64,000 bases of DNA, taken from Marinobacter litoralis. Lineage in GTDB: Bacteria > Pseudomonadota > Gammaproteobacteria > Pseudomonadales > Oleiphilaceae. The translations under genes were made by a program, and so were the position numbers. Shown one piece after another: positions 18,007-27,314 of this stretch; positions within the stretch are counted from its first letter, which is position 1, and each line of letters begins with the position of its first letter. The stretch lies in NCBI RefSeq assembly GCF_003336705.1, contig NZ_QMDL01000001.1, positions 682,001 through 746,000 of the forward strand, in the 5' to 3' direction. Below the pieces are notes generated by a model. It saw only the letters and a program-made list of their open reading frames with translations. It made no database searches and was not told where the DNA came from.

Positions 18007-18888
18007 TCAAAGCTGTTTGCACAGCTCTATCCACTGAGCGATACCGGCGCTGCGGTATTTTTGTTTGTGCAGAATAAAGTAAAACTGCCGCTTAAATGAG
18101 CGGTGTTCCGGCATTGCAAGCGGCACCAGGCTGCCACGTTTAAACGCGTCTGCAAGTACCACCCATGACAAACAGCCGATGCCCAGATTGGCCTCAACCG
18201 CACGCTTTATGGCTTCGGTGTGTTCCAGTTCAAGCAACACGTTGAGGTCTGGCAGCAGGCCTTGCATACCTCTCTCAAAGCTTTGTCGGGTGCCGGAGCC
18301 CTGTTCCCGCATAATCCAGGTTGCTTGGCGTAAATCGTCATCGGTTAGCTGTTTTTTGTGGGCCAGCGGGTGATTGGGCGCACAAAATGCAATGAGTTCG
18401 TCTTCACGCCACGGCATAACTTCAAGCTCGGTGGCCTGCAACTCGCCTTCGATTAAGCCAATGTCCAGTTCAAAGTCTTTAACCCGCCGGGCGATGGTGC
18501 TTGTGTTGGCAACCTCCAGCGACACTTTCGGCCGGGTAGGGGTGTTCATGTATTGAGCCATAACGCCAACGGCGAGATAGTTCCCGATCGTTAGGGTTGC
18601 ACCAACTTTAAGTGCCCCTATTTCAGAGTGTTTGCTGAATGCTTGCTCCAGTTCTGTGGCTTGAGCGAGCAGTGCCTCGGCTTTTGGGCGGTACAGCCGG
18701 CCTAATTCGTTTAACTGCAGCCGCTTGCCAACCCGGTCAAATAACCGGATGTCGAACTGGCTTTCAAGTTCTTTCAGTGCACTGCTGGCTGCAGATTGGG
18801 ACATGGATAACGATTCTGCAGCCCGGGTGATGTTCTGAAAATGTGCGGCAGCGAGAAAAACTTCTAATTGGCGAAAGCTGTATTTCAT
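18007..18888 (-). CDS. finR: LysR-family regulator, FinR-like
   Basis: A 293-residue LysR-type regulator with an N-terminal winged helix (FRQLEVFLAAAHFQNITRAAE, then SQSAASSALKELE) and a periplasmic-binding-like effector domain. It is divergent from fpr. In Pseudomonas the same pair is fpr/finR, where FinR activates fpr under superoxide or iron stress. The symbol rests on this arrangement as well as on general similarity. A 7-base perfect inverted repeat in the shared 139-base intergenic region is a likely binding site. Confidence 0.82.
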   Translation of the reverse strand: MKYSFRQLEVFLAAAHFQNITRAAESLSMSQSAASSALKELESQFDIRLFDRVGKRLQLNELGRLYRPKAEALLAQATELEQAFSKHSEIGALKVGATLTIGNYLAVGVMAQYMNTPTRPKVSLEVANTSTIARRVKDFELDIGLIEGELQATELEVMPWREDELIAFCAPNHPLAHKKQLTDDDLRQATWIMREQGSGTRQSFERGMQGLLPDLNVLLELEHTEAIKRAVEANLGIGCLSWVVLADAFKRGSLVPLAMPEHRSFKRQFYFILHKQKYRSAGIAQWIELCKQL

Positions 18889-18917
18889 GGTTTGGCTACC
18901 AAGGTAAAATTCGTTTA

Positions 18918-18943
18918 TTCATAAAATCGAATAGCATTATGAA
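18918..18943. promoter_or_regulatory. Inverted repeat, candidate FinR operator
   Basis: TTCATAA (18918-18924), 12 bases, TTATGAA (18937-18943): a perfect dyad between divergent finR and fpr, 30 bases from the finR start and 85 from the fpr start. The placement is typical of a LysR recognition site. Confidence 0.5.
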
Positions 18944-19027
18944 AGCATCCCGTTTTGTCGATTTCAAGAAAAAGCTTACACTGGGCACATCTTAAATTCT
19001 TAACCATTGCTAGCTTGCGAGGGCATC

Positions 19028-19798
19028 ATGAGTAAGTTGATGAAAGAAACGGTGACCAGTGTTCATCACTGGAACGACACCTTGTTCAGCTTCAAGACAA
19101 GCCGGGATCCCGGGTTCCGTTTCAAGAACGGGCATTTCGTCATGATCGGGTTGGAATCAGAAGGTAAGCCCTTGATGCGTGCATACAGCATCGCCAGCGC
19201 CAACTACGAAGAAGAGCTTGAGTTCTTCTCTATAAAAGTGCCTGACGGCCCGCTTACGTCCCGCCTGCAGAAAATCAACGTGGGTGACGAAATTCTTGTG
19301 AGCCGTAAACCGACCGGCACCTTGATTCTGGATAATCTGCTGCCCGGCCGTAACTTGTGGCTGATCAGTACCGGTACCGGGCTGGCGCCGTTTATGAGCA
19401 TCATCAAGGATCCGGAAGTCTATGAGGCGTATGACCGCGTTATCCTGACCCACGGTGTACGCTATGTATCGGAGTTGGCATACCAAAGTGAAATCGAAGG
19501 CTTGCCGGACAACGAGTACTTCGGCGAGATGGTCAAAGGCAAACTGTTGTATTACCCAACGGTGACACGTGAGGCGTTCCGCAACCAGGGCCGACTGACC
19601 GATGCCATGGAAAGCGGCAAAATCACTCGTGATCTGGGCTTACCAGAATTCGATATTGAACAGGACCGGTTCATGATCTGCGGCAGCCCCAGCATGCTGA
19701 AAGATACCTGCGCCATTCTGGATAACAAAGGCTTCAAAGAAGCGCGTGGTGGCGATATGGGGCACTATGTGATCGAGCGCGCATTCGTAGAGCAGTAA
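19028..19798 (+). CDS. fpr: Ferredoxin/flavodoxin--NADP+ reductase
   Basis: Transfers electrons between NADPH and ferredoxin or flavodoxin through FAD, supporting Fe-S cluster repair and redox defence. The 256-residue protein has the FAD motif RAYSIAS, the NADP-binding STGTGLAPFMS and the C-terminal YVIERAFVE. The frame opens at 19007, but the ATG at 19028 is preceded by GCGAGGG and gives the usual N-terminus (MSKLMKETVTSVHHWNDT). A strong two-way terminator follows. Confidence 0.93.
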   Translation: MSKLMKETVTSVHHWNDTLFSFKTSRDPGFRFKNGHFVMIGLESEGKPLMRAYSIASANYEEELEFFSIKVPDGPLTSRLQKINVGDEILVSRKPTGTLILDNLLPGRNLWLISTGTGLAPFMSIIKDPEVYEAYDRVILTHGVRYVSELAYQSEIEGLPDNEYFGEMVKGKLLYYPTVTREAFRNQGRLTDAMESGKITRDLGLPEFDIEQDRFMICGSPSMLKDTCAILDNKGFKEARGGDMGHYVIERAFVEQ

Positions 19799-19828
19799 CC
19801 TTAACGGTTTAGTTCGGTGTAATAATCG

Positions 19829-19865
19829 AAAAGCCTCTTCGACGTCAGTCGGGGAGGCTTTTTGG
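19829..19865. terminator. Bidirectional terminator between fpr and the GDPD gene
   Basis: A 15-pair stem (19829-19843 with 19848-19862, two G:T pairs), a GTCA loop, T-rich on the right and A-rich on the left, serves both convergent genes. Confidence 0.8.
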
Positions 19866-19902
19866 TTTTTGGTGGGGCTCATTCATGGCTTTTCGTTGAA
19901 CG

Positions 19903-21708
19903 TTATCGCAACCAGTTGTGAAGTTTGCTGGCCAAGCGCTCACCATCTGACATCTCGGACCGGTTTCGCAGAAGCTGAGAAAGCACATCCGGGCGATCGG
20001 TGATGATGTTGTCTACCCCCATGTCAATAAAACGTGACATTGCTTTTGGTGAGTTTACCGTCCATACGAACAGTTCATTACCCGCGTTATGGGCCCGTGC
20101 CACCATTGCCGGGCTGGCACGGTTCGCGCGTATGCCCAGAATATCGTAGCGGTCTTGCCACAGAGGGCCCACCACGAACTGGGCTAACAAGGCTGTCCTG
20201 AGGTTAGGTTCCCGGCTTTTCGCCATTTCAAGAATAGGCCAGTCGGCGGCGGCAATCACCGTGCCCTCAACCGCATCCTTCTCTTGCAACATCTCCACCA
20301 CCGCGTTGACCAACGCCTCGTCATTCCGGTTTGGCTTAAGATCAACCAAGAGATTTGCCTTGCCTCGGGTTGCGTCAATGGCTTCGGCCAGAGTCGCGAT
20401 TCGTTCGTCCGCGAATGTTTCACTAAACCAGGATCCGGCATCCAGTGTGCGCAGTTGTTTGAACGGCAGGTCGTTTATTCGTTCGGGTAGGCCAAAGATG
20501 CGCTGCATATCGGTGTCGTGCCAAAGCACCGGTACACCGTCGGCGGTCAGTTGAACGTCGATCTCGATGTAATCCGAACCATCATTGATTGCTTGTCGAA
20601 TGGCGCTGACGGTATTTTCCGGAGCAAGAGCGGCGTTGCCACGGTGCGCGGTAATCCCGACCTCGGTGCTTTGGTTGAGCGAGCTGATGATCGGATAACT
20701 TTGCGCCAATACCACTGCGACCACAATTGCTTCCAAAATCCAGGCTCGGCGTATCAGGATCGCAGCGTGTTTAGGGGCAGAAGGTGCCGGTCTTTTAAAA
20801 GGATAGCCTGAACGCTCTTCATAGTAGGCCATTATCAGAGTGCCGAAAGCGGAAGTGGCCAGAAAAGTGACGGCCAGCCCAATTAACACGTAGCTCCCTA
20901 CGAGCGTGATAACAGCGGGGAACAGATAGGCTTTATTGTCTGGCAGAACCTGAAATATGCCAGCCGCAATTGCATTGAAGATCAGCGTGATTAATGGCGG
21001 TATGGCAACTGTAAGGGCTGCGCCCAACGCCAGCGTTGTTGCGGCGTCTCGTGAGCGCTTTCGGGTGAGGTGGTAACTGGAACGCAGGGCCGCCACAGGC
21101 TTGGCACCGTTAAGCATGAGCCGGGGGATGGCCAGGCTCCAACGCACAATCAAGGTGCCGTTGGCGACGACAAGTCCTGCTAGCATGGCAAGGCAGAAAG
21201 CTCCGTACCACCAGAGTACCGGTGGGCGTTCAAGATTGAGTAAATAGGGGTCGTAATGATGAAGTAAAAGTTTCGACCCACTGATAATGGCTGCGAGAAA
21301 CGGCAGGGCGGTCAAAAAATGTGCGAGAGTCAGTAGCAAGGCTAGCGTTGTCAGGCCTGTGATTCTGCGTACTACACCGAACAAAGCACGGGCGATATTT
21401 TTCATTGGGTGCTGGTCATTCTGGGCAACGATCAGCGTAATGCCTGCCTGCTGGTAAACGATAATAGCGACCGTAACGAACATCGTAAAACCAGCCCAGG
21501 TAACTCCGCCCGGCGAGCTTAAAAACCGGATCAACCCCGCCGTTGTGATAGCGGCTTCGCCGGTGAGCGGGCGAATGGCGGCCAGCGCGGCTGTCACCAG
21601 CGAGGGCAATAGGGCAACCGAAACCCCGGTGATGGTCAGATGCAAGGCAAGGAGTGCGCGGCTGTGTTGGCGCAAGAGTGCCAGAGTTCGAGAGGTAAGC
21701 TTGAGCAT
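19903..21708 (-). CDS. Membrane glycerophosphodiester phosphodiesterase
   Basis: A 601-residue protein. The N-terminal 320 or so residues hold about eight hydrophobic segments, as in the GPDPase membrane domain family. The C-terminal part is a GDPD barrel with the metal and catalytic motifs AHRGN, APENT, EIDVQ and VLWHD. Such enzymes split glycerophosphodiesters to glycerol-3-phosphate and an alcohol; the membrane form may act on lipid or polymer head groups. The ATG lies one base after the upstream sulfatase stop, so the two are translationally coupled. Confidence 0.85.
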   Translation of the reverse strand: MLKLTSRTLALLRQHSRALLALHLTITGVSVALLPSLVTAALAAIRPLTGEAAITTAGLIRFLSSPGGVTWAGFTMFVTVAIIVYQQAGITLIVAQNDQHPMKNIARALFGVVRRITGLTTLALLLTLAHFLTALPFLAAIISGSKLLLHHYDPYLLNLERPPVLWWYGAFCLAMLAGLVVANGTLIVRWSLAIPRLMLNGAKPVAALRSSYHLTRKRSRDAATTLALGAALTVAIPPLITLIFNAIAAGIFQVLPDNKAYLFPAVITLVGSYVLIGLAVTFLATSAFGTLIMAYYEERSGYPFKRPAPSAPKHAAILIRRAWILEAIVVAVVLAQSYPIISSLNQSTEVGITAHRGNAALAPENTVSAIRQAINDGSDYIEIDVQLTADGVPVLWHDTDMQRIFGLPERINDLPFKQLRTLDAGSWFSETFADERIATLAEAIDATRGKANLLVDLKPNRNDEALVNAVVEMLQEKDAVEGTVIAAADWPILEMAKSREPNLRTALLAQFVVGPLWQDRYDILGIRANRASPAMVARAHNAGNELFVWTVNSPKAMSRFIDMGVDNIITDRPDVLSQLLRNRSEMSDGERLASKLHNWLR

Positions 21709-21709
21709 G

Positions 21710-23566
21710 TCAGTTGTCGATGGTGGTTAACCGGTTTGCGTTTTCTACCAGTGCCAGCCGTTCTTCTAAAGTAAGAAAGGGCTCTTCGTCGGTTTCGGCT
21801 AAGGTGCCAAAAATTCTCTTCGGGTCGAATGTCCAACTCTGACAGCGGGTCATCAGTTCTGTGCAGGCCAATAACTTTCCTTCATTCCGCAGGAAGTATT
21901 TCATGCCGGTATACGTATCTGCCAACAGAAGGTCGCGAGTTGGTTTGGAGTTCATGGCCAACAAGCTGGTGCCAATCATTCCCCCCGCCGTTGATCCGTG
22001 ACCGCTGGCATCGAGAACCGAAATGGCAATGTCCAATTGGGATATCAGCGCCGTATCAGGGGCGTAGTAGGAAAGACTGTCCTGCGCGGCAGGTTTTACC
22101 GCAAGCATGCCTACGTTGTTGTTCAACGGCAGAGTTTCGTGGTCTTCGCGAATAAATCCTCCGGATTCGTCGGAAGTGACGATCACGAGAGTATTCTCCA
22201 AAATGCCGTCTTGCTCTAACTGTTGCAAAAAGTTGTCGAGAGTTTCAGCCATAACCTTCATGGCGTTAATTCGTGCGGTTTGCGGAGAAGGTATCGGGAG
22301 AATGGTTTCGTTATCATCCTCTGCTCTTTGAGACGCGAGTCGTTTCTCGGTTTTGTCGCCGATGTTGAAGGGGTGGTGAGTACCAACGTTAAGGGTGGTC
22401 ACGAACCACGGTTGGTGTTGGCGATCCAGCGAGCGGAGTCTGGTTGTAATATTGCTGAAGAAAACCGGGTCGGGAGGTCCCCAGCCTTCGGCTTCGTTTG
22501 CACCGGTAAACACTTCGGCGCCCGTAACGTCCATATAACCGGCCTGAGGCATAAATTCGTCTTTGTTCATGTACTCGATGGGAGCGGCCTGCCAGTAGGC
22601 TGTATGGTAGCCTTGGGCTTGCAGCTTTTCAGGAAGGCAATCCGGCGTTGCCTGCTGGCCTGCCACCAAACGCACTTTTTCCGAAGCTCTTCTTAAGTCC
22701 GGGTAACGGCCGCAGGTAAGCGTAAAGGTTCCTCGGTCCGTCTGCCGTTCCATGCTCAGAACATTCTTGTAAATACGAAAGCCGAAATTATTGAAGGTCT
22801 GCTCCAGATTGGGCAACGATACCACCGGCGAAAGTCCGTGATAATTACTGACGGACGGCAGATAACCGCCGGACATGCCTTCAATCATGATAAGAAGGAC
22901 GTTGGGGGCCGGTGATATGTTTCGACCACTTACCTGTTGGTGAAAAAAATGGGTTCGGTTTTCCAAATCCGGGCTGATCTCTACCTCGTTGTTGCCAATA
23001 GCCGTGCCAACCGGGTTAATCAGCGCGCCCGGGATTTGAGCCAAGGTGCTCACCACCAGATTGTTGGCGGGGGTGGTCAAGCTTGGAAAGGACAGAGAAT
23101 AGATGATCAATGTCGCTGCAGCCGCGCCGGTAAAGGGTAGAGCTTGGGGGCGTGAGAGTGGAACCCAACGCCGATGTAAACGGTGTAGGAGCCAAGCCAG
23201 TGCGAGGTAGACCGGTAAGGTGAGTAAGTAAACGTTCAGTAGGCTACCGGAGATAAACGTACTGTCGACGCTTTTGCCGGCAAACGCCAATTGGAACAGA
23301 GTGCCGTGAGCCGTTAGATGCATGCCGGCAACGTAAAGTGCGCAGCCCAGAGCCGTGATAACCAAACCGCGCAAGATGCCCCGGCTTCCCTGAAGAATAA
23401 GTGTGAGCAGAATAGCACCCGCAATATCGCCACCCAGCATGCCCGGCATGCTGGGTACGACACCGCTTTGTAATATAAGTAAGCCCCGGACAACTACCAG
23501 CCAGCCAAAGGACAGCAAGAAGGTGCGAGTCAGTGCGTGGCGGGTTAGCCGATGTGGTTTGGTCAT
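21710..23566 (-). CDS. LTA synthase-like sulfatase-family membrane protein
   Basis: The protein has four or five N-terminal membrane helices (to about residue 150) and a periplasmic sulfatase-fold domain, the plan of lipoteichoic acid synthases and OpgB-type phosphoglycerol transferases. Expected active-site parts are the metal-binding Glu in IMIEGMSGG, Thr280 in DRGTFTLT and Asp466 in TSDESGG. LtaS and OpgB have Asp-His where this protein has Asp466-Glu467. The frame is open to a GTG at 23677; I chose the ATG at 23566 (618 residues) because the first helix follows it directly. No strong ribosome site supports either start. It is coupled to the GDPD gene. Confidence 0.78.
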   Translation of the reverse strand: MTKPHRLTRHALTRTFLLSFGWLVVVRGLLILQSGVVPSMPGMLGGDIAGAILLTLILQGSRGILRGLVITALGCALYVAGMHLTAHGTLFQLAFAGKSVDSTFISGSLLNVYLLTLPVYLALAWLLHRLHRRWVPLSRPQALPFTGAAAATLIIYSLSFPSLTTPANNLVVSTLAQIPGALINPVGTAIGNNEVEISPDLENRTHFFHQQVSGRNISPAPNVLLIMIEGMSGGYLPSVSNYHGLSPVVSLPNLEQTFNNFGFRIYKNVLSMERQTDRGTFTLTCGRYPDLRRASEKVRLVAGQQATPDCLPEKLQAQGYHTAYWQAAPIEYMNKDEFMPQAGYMDVTGAEVFTGANEAEGWGPPDPVFFSNITTRLRSLDRQHQPWFVTTLNVGTHHPFNIGDKTEKRLASQRAEDDNETILPIPSPQTARINAMKVMAETLDNFLQQLEQDGILENTLVIVTSDESGGFIREDHETLPLNNNVGMLAVKPAAQDSLSYYAPDTALISQLDIAISVLDASGHGSTAGGMIGTSLLAMNSKPTRDLLLADTYTGMKYFLRNEGKLLACTELMTRCQSWTFDPKRIFGTLAETDEEPFLTLEERLALVENANRLTTIDN

Positions 23567-23754
23567 ATGTAATGTCTGTTTTTGAGAGCCAAAGGTACAG
23601 TATGGGCAACCGTTCGAACGCTTCAACCGTGCAGGTGTACGGGATATCCAACCGTTGTTAATTGCACGGATGAACACTCGTTTGTTTTAAAAGGTTTTTT
23701 TGATCAGAGGTGTGTGTGTTTAAACAAAGTGTCCATATCGTAATTGGTGAAGGC

Positions 23755-24651
23755 ATGCGCTCGTCGTTTCGCTGTGTGGTGACTGTCTTGCTGGTTGTTG
23801 TACTGGCATCTCCGGCGGCAGCTAGGGGGGGCGCCGAGCAAGACGGGTTGGGGTTAAGCCCGGCTGAGTTGGCCTGGGTCGGAGAGCGGATTTTTCAAAA
23901 CGAGTGCGCGGGTCGGCGGCAGTGTCTTGTGCATTGGAACCAAGGCGAGGCATTTCCCTCACTGGGTATCGGGCACTTCATTTGGTATCCCGAGGGGGTG
24001 AGTGGTCGGTTTACCGAAAGTTTTCCCGAATTGCTGGCGTTTATGCAAAGTGAGGGCGCGAATATTCCGGCTTGGGTGGCTGAGGCCAAAGGCGCACCCT
24101 GGCCCGATCGAAGCTATTTCTACGACGTCGCTTCTCAATCTGATCGTGTTCAAGGCTTACGAACATTTCTGTATGACACTCGCGGCCTGCAAGTTCGGTT
24201 TATACAGCGGCGAGCGCGTGCCTCTTTGGAGCAAGTAGTAGCAGCGGCTCCGGATAACGCAAAACACACGCTCCGCCAGAAGCTGCACGCACTTATGCAG
24301 ACCCCGGGAGGGGTATACGCTGTGATGGACTATGTGAATTTCAAAGGAGAGGGCGTGTCGGAAACCGAGCGGTATCGGGGGCAAGGTTGGGGGTTGCTGC
24401 AGGTTTTACTCGAGATGCCTGAGGGGGCGGTTCCCCCGCTGGTAGCGTTTCGAGAGGCTGCCGCCGAGGTGCTAACGCGACGAGCACGCAATGCCGCCAA
24501 CCCTATAGAGCGTGAGCGTTGGCTGCCGGGATGGCTCAAGCGGTTGCAAACTTACAACGAGCCCGCCGATCGCCTCGGTCCAGTTCAGGAGGGGGCATCC
24601 TGCGAGGGGGACTCGGACTGTGTGGTCGATGATGTTTCAGACAGCGAGTGA
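23755..24651 (+). CDS. Secreted protein of unknown function with a lysozyme-like motif
   Basis: I do not recognise a characterised family. The ATG at 23755 starts a clear signal peptide (MRSSFRCVVTVLLVVVLASP, cleavage near ARG); the frame is open from a GTG at 23710. The mature part (about 275 residues) has two Cys near its start (NECAGRRQC), then PSLGIGHFIWYP, a NFKGEG motif and a GQGWGLLQVL stretch. Glu in NEC followed by GIGH 21 residues later recalls the catalytic Glu and TIGIGH of T4-type lysozymes, so a peptidoglycan-active enzyme is possible (inference). It overlaps the convergent mscS-type gene by 67 bases and is divergent from the sulfatase. Confidence 0.6.
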   Translation: MRSSFRCVVTVLLVVVLASPAAARGGAEQDGLGLSPAELAWVGERIFQNECAGRRQCLVHWNQGEAFPSLGIGHFIWYPEGVSGRFTESFPELLAFMQSEGANIPAWVAEAKGAPWPDRSYFYDVASQSDRVQGLRTFLYDTRGLQVRFIQRRARASLEQVVAAAPDNAKHTLRQKLHALMQTPGGVYAVMDYVNFKGEGVSETERYRGQGWGLLQVLLEMPEGAVPPLVAFREAAAEVLTRRARNAANPIERERWLPGWLKRLQTYNEPADRLGPVQEGASCEGDSDCVVDDVSDSE

Positions 24652-27287
24652 ATGCGGATATCCCGTTGCGGGAAGGGGATCGTAACGCCGGCGTCGGTTA
24701 GTGTTTGAGTAATGGCAGAATACAGTTCGTGGTAAAGCGGCATCATATCAGGCAGATCTTTGACAAAGACCCACACTTCGAAGTTGATGCTGCTTTCTCC
24801 GAGCCCGACACAAAACACCGCTGGGGCCGGATCTTCCATGACTCGTTCGTTACTGAGGGCTACGTCGGAAAGCAACTTTTGAACCTGGTCGACGTCGGAA
24901 CCATAGGCGACGCCCACGCGGATGATGAGTCGAACCGTGGCATCAGACAGGGTCCAGTTGGTCAGATCCTGAGTCACAAAGGTTTTATTCGGAACGATTT
25001 GTTCTTTGCGATCCCAGTCGACCAGCGTAGTGGCGCGAATGCGAATGCGCGAAACTTTGCCGGTGATCCCTCCTATGGTTACGGTATCGCCCACCCGTAT
25101 CGGGCGCTCAAACAGAAGAATGATGCCGGAAACAAAGTTAGCCACTATTTCCTGCAAACCAAAGCCCAGTCCGACCCCTAGTGCGGCGATTAACCATTGC
25201 AGCTTCGACCATTGCACCCCGATGACACCAAGGCAGACGATGACCCCCAAGAATACGAGGAGGTAGGTAGTAATGGTCGTGATGGCATAGCCGGAGCCGG
25301 GCTGAAGGTCCAGCCGGCTAAGCAGCGTTACCTCCAGAGTGCCGGGCAGGTTTTTGACCGCCATGATGGTTCCCGCCGCAACGAGTATGGACAAAAGCGC
25401 ATCCGCGAGTGTGATCGGTAGAGGATCACCGCCTTCAAGGTCAGTTGCGATGGTCCATAGGGTAATATCTTCGAACAGCTGTAAAGCGGGAATGACATCG
25501 GTCCAGAGTAGTAAAAGCCCGCTTATGGCAACGGCAGACACCATAATGCGTAGCAAAGAAGCGCTTTGCTCGCTGATGTCTTTCAGGTTCATTTCCGGCA
25601 TTTCCGGTGTGATGAGCGCGCCTTCACCGGATGTGTCGGAAGTTTCCCTGGCTTCTGCCTGTTTGCGTTCAGCGGCTCGTTGTTCGATCAGTCGTTTGAG
25701 AGTGAGACGCCGCTCGCGAACGGAGAGGGCTCTCAAGCCGGTAAAATAGAGCAGAGACGTAAAGGCCAGCCAGCAAATGGAAATAAACAGATTTCGTTCG
25801 AGTTGGAGTGCGGTGTAGTGATAACCAATCGTTGATGCAACAGCGAGTATAATTGGTGACGCTACAGCGAATGCATGTAAAAGGATGAAAAGACGGTGGC
25901 GAGGCTGTTCGTTTCGAATGGCGGACATGATTCGCTGAGCAAAGACGGCCAGCGCAATAGAAACGAAGATGAACAGCAGGCGGCCGAGGCTGTCATCGAA
26001 TTTGGCACTTTCCGGGTTTGCGCTGATGGCCGTCATGACGATGGTCACGGGTACGATGCAGGCCATCAGGAGTAGCAGTTCCCTTCGGACAGCGTTTAAA
26101 GACCCCGGGTTCCAGTGGAAATGCTTTTCACCCAATCCGTCTTTCGAGGCGACACTGCGGATTAACGCCAGTAAGAACATTATGAACGCGGCCGCAGTAA
26201 AACCTTTGGAAAGTGCTTCGAAAAACGCATTACCTTCCATCAGCAATAACGCGACCAGTGAAAACGTCAGGACACCGGGCAATGCCAGTAAGACGCTGTT
26301 TACCAGGGCAAGTAAAGTAAATGCGGTACGGTCCATGCCCACATGGCCAACATAGTGTTGGTTGGCGAGAAGGTTGGCTTTGATTTTTTTGCGCTTGATC
26401 AACAGCAGGAGCAGCAAGGCGGCAACCAACGCAATGCGCCCGCCTCGTTCTTTGGCAGAGTGGGATATTGCGGACTTGAGATCGTCATATCGTAGTTGCG
26501 AGGATAGCCACAGAACTGACTCGACAAGTTGCTCGGTGGTGTCGAGGCTCATAACCTCAGCGCTGGGGAGCCAGAACAGGCGCTGTTGTAGCAGCGTTTG
26601 GTAGTTGGTTATCTGCTCTTGCAGGGTGGTCACCGTATTGAAGTACTCGTTGAGTACGTTGATGTGTTCGGTGACGGCCTTGTGCAATTCGCGTAACAGT
26701 TGAGAGCGAAGGCTGCGGAGTTGGCTTCGGGCATCTTCACCCGGGTTTGTGATGGCTTCAAATTCTTCCAGTCGTAATTGTTCTTCACGAGCCGTTGCCA
26801 GTTTGTCTTCAATGCCTTTAATGAATTCGCTCGCAACGCTTTGCTTCTGAAGTCTTTCTAGTCGCTGTTTTAGTAATTCCGCATAATCGGCCGTCAGGTT
26901 TAGTCCAGCGTTTTCCAGCCGCAGTTCAAAACTTTGATATTCATTCTCTAAACGGGTCAGGACCGATTCTGCATAGCTCAAGCGTTCCCGGCTTTCCGTT
27001 AGCGCGGCACGACGTTGTTTGAGTGATGTTTGCAGCGTTTGGATCTGTTCCCTGATGTCGGAGTTAACGGAATCGGGAAGTTCGGTTTGGGGTGGGGTGG
27101 TCAAGCTTTGTTGTAACTCGGGCTTGACGGCAGGGAGCGCCTCCTCGGCGGGGGGCGTGTCCTGCTGTTGTGCACTCTGTGAACTCTCTGGCGTCTGCGC
27201 GGACACCGCCCCGATTGTTAGGCAGAGTATGAGCAGCCCCATTAACCGTGTTTTCGAGATCGTTCGGAGTAACGGGGGCTTTCTCAT
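24585..27287 (-). CDS. Large MscS-type mechanosensitive channel (MscK/MscM-like)
   Basis: A 900-residue protein with a signal peptide (LLILCLTIGAVSA), a long periplasmic coiled-coil part (about 60-250), roughly 11 membrane helices and a C-terminal MscS pore domain marked by GLGFGLQEIVANFVSG, LLFERPIRVGDTV and IVPNKTF. This is the plan of MscK/KefA or YjeP-type channels, which release solutes on hypo-osmotic shock. The frame is open to a GTG at 27299; the ATG at 27287 is taken as start with moderate confidence. The last 67 bases overlap the convergent secreted-protein gene. Confidence 0.87.
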   Translation of the reverse strand: MRKPPLLRTISKTRLMGLLILCLTIGAVSAQTPESSQSAQQQDTPPAEEALPAVKPELQQSLTTPPQTELPDSVNSDIREQIQTLQTSLKQRRAALTESRERLSYAESVLTRLENEYQSFELRLENAGLNLTADYAELLKQRLERLQKQSVASEFIKGIEDKLATAREEQLRLEEFEAITNPGEDARSQLRSLRSQLLRELHKAVTEHINVLNEYFNTVTTLQEQITNYQTLLQQRLFWLPSAEVMSLDTTEQLVESVLWLSSQLRYDDLKSAISHSAKERGGRIALVAALLLLLLIKRKKIKANLLANQHYVGHVGMDRTAFTLLALVNSVLLALPGVLTFSLVALLLMEGNAFFEALSKGFTAAAFIMFLLALIRSVASKDGLGEKHFHWNPGSLNAVRRELLLLMACIVPVTIVMTAISANPESAKFDDSLGRLLFIFVSIALAVFAQRIMSAIRNEQPRHRLFILLHAFAVASPIILAVASTIGYHYTALQLERNLFISICWLAFTSLLYFTGLRALSVRERRLTLKRLIEQRAAERKQAEARETSDTSGEGALITPEMPEMNLKDISEQSASLLRIMVSAVAISGLLLLWTDVIPALQLFEDITLWTIATDLEGGDPLPITLADALLSILVAAGTIMAVKNLPGTLEVTLLSRLDLQPGSGYAITTITTYLLVFLGVIVCLGVIGVQWSKLQWLIAALGVGLGFGLQEIVANFVSGIILLFERPIRVGDTVTIGGITGKVSRIRIRATTLVDWDRKEQIVPNKTFVTQDLTNWTLSDATVRLIIRVGVAYGSDVDQVQKLLSDVALSNERVMEDPAPAVFCVGLGESSINFEVWVFVKDLPDMMPLYHELYSAITQTLTDAGVTIPFPQRDIRIHSLSETSSTTQSESPSQDAPS

Positions 27288-27314
27288 AGTTCTGCTCACA
27301 AAGGGGGGGGAGGA

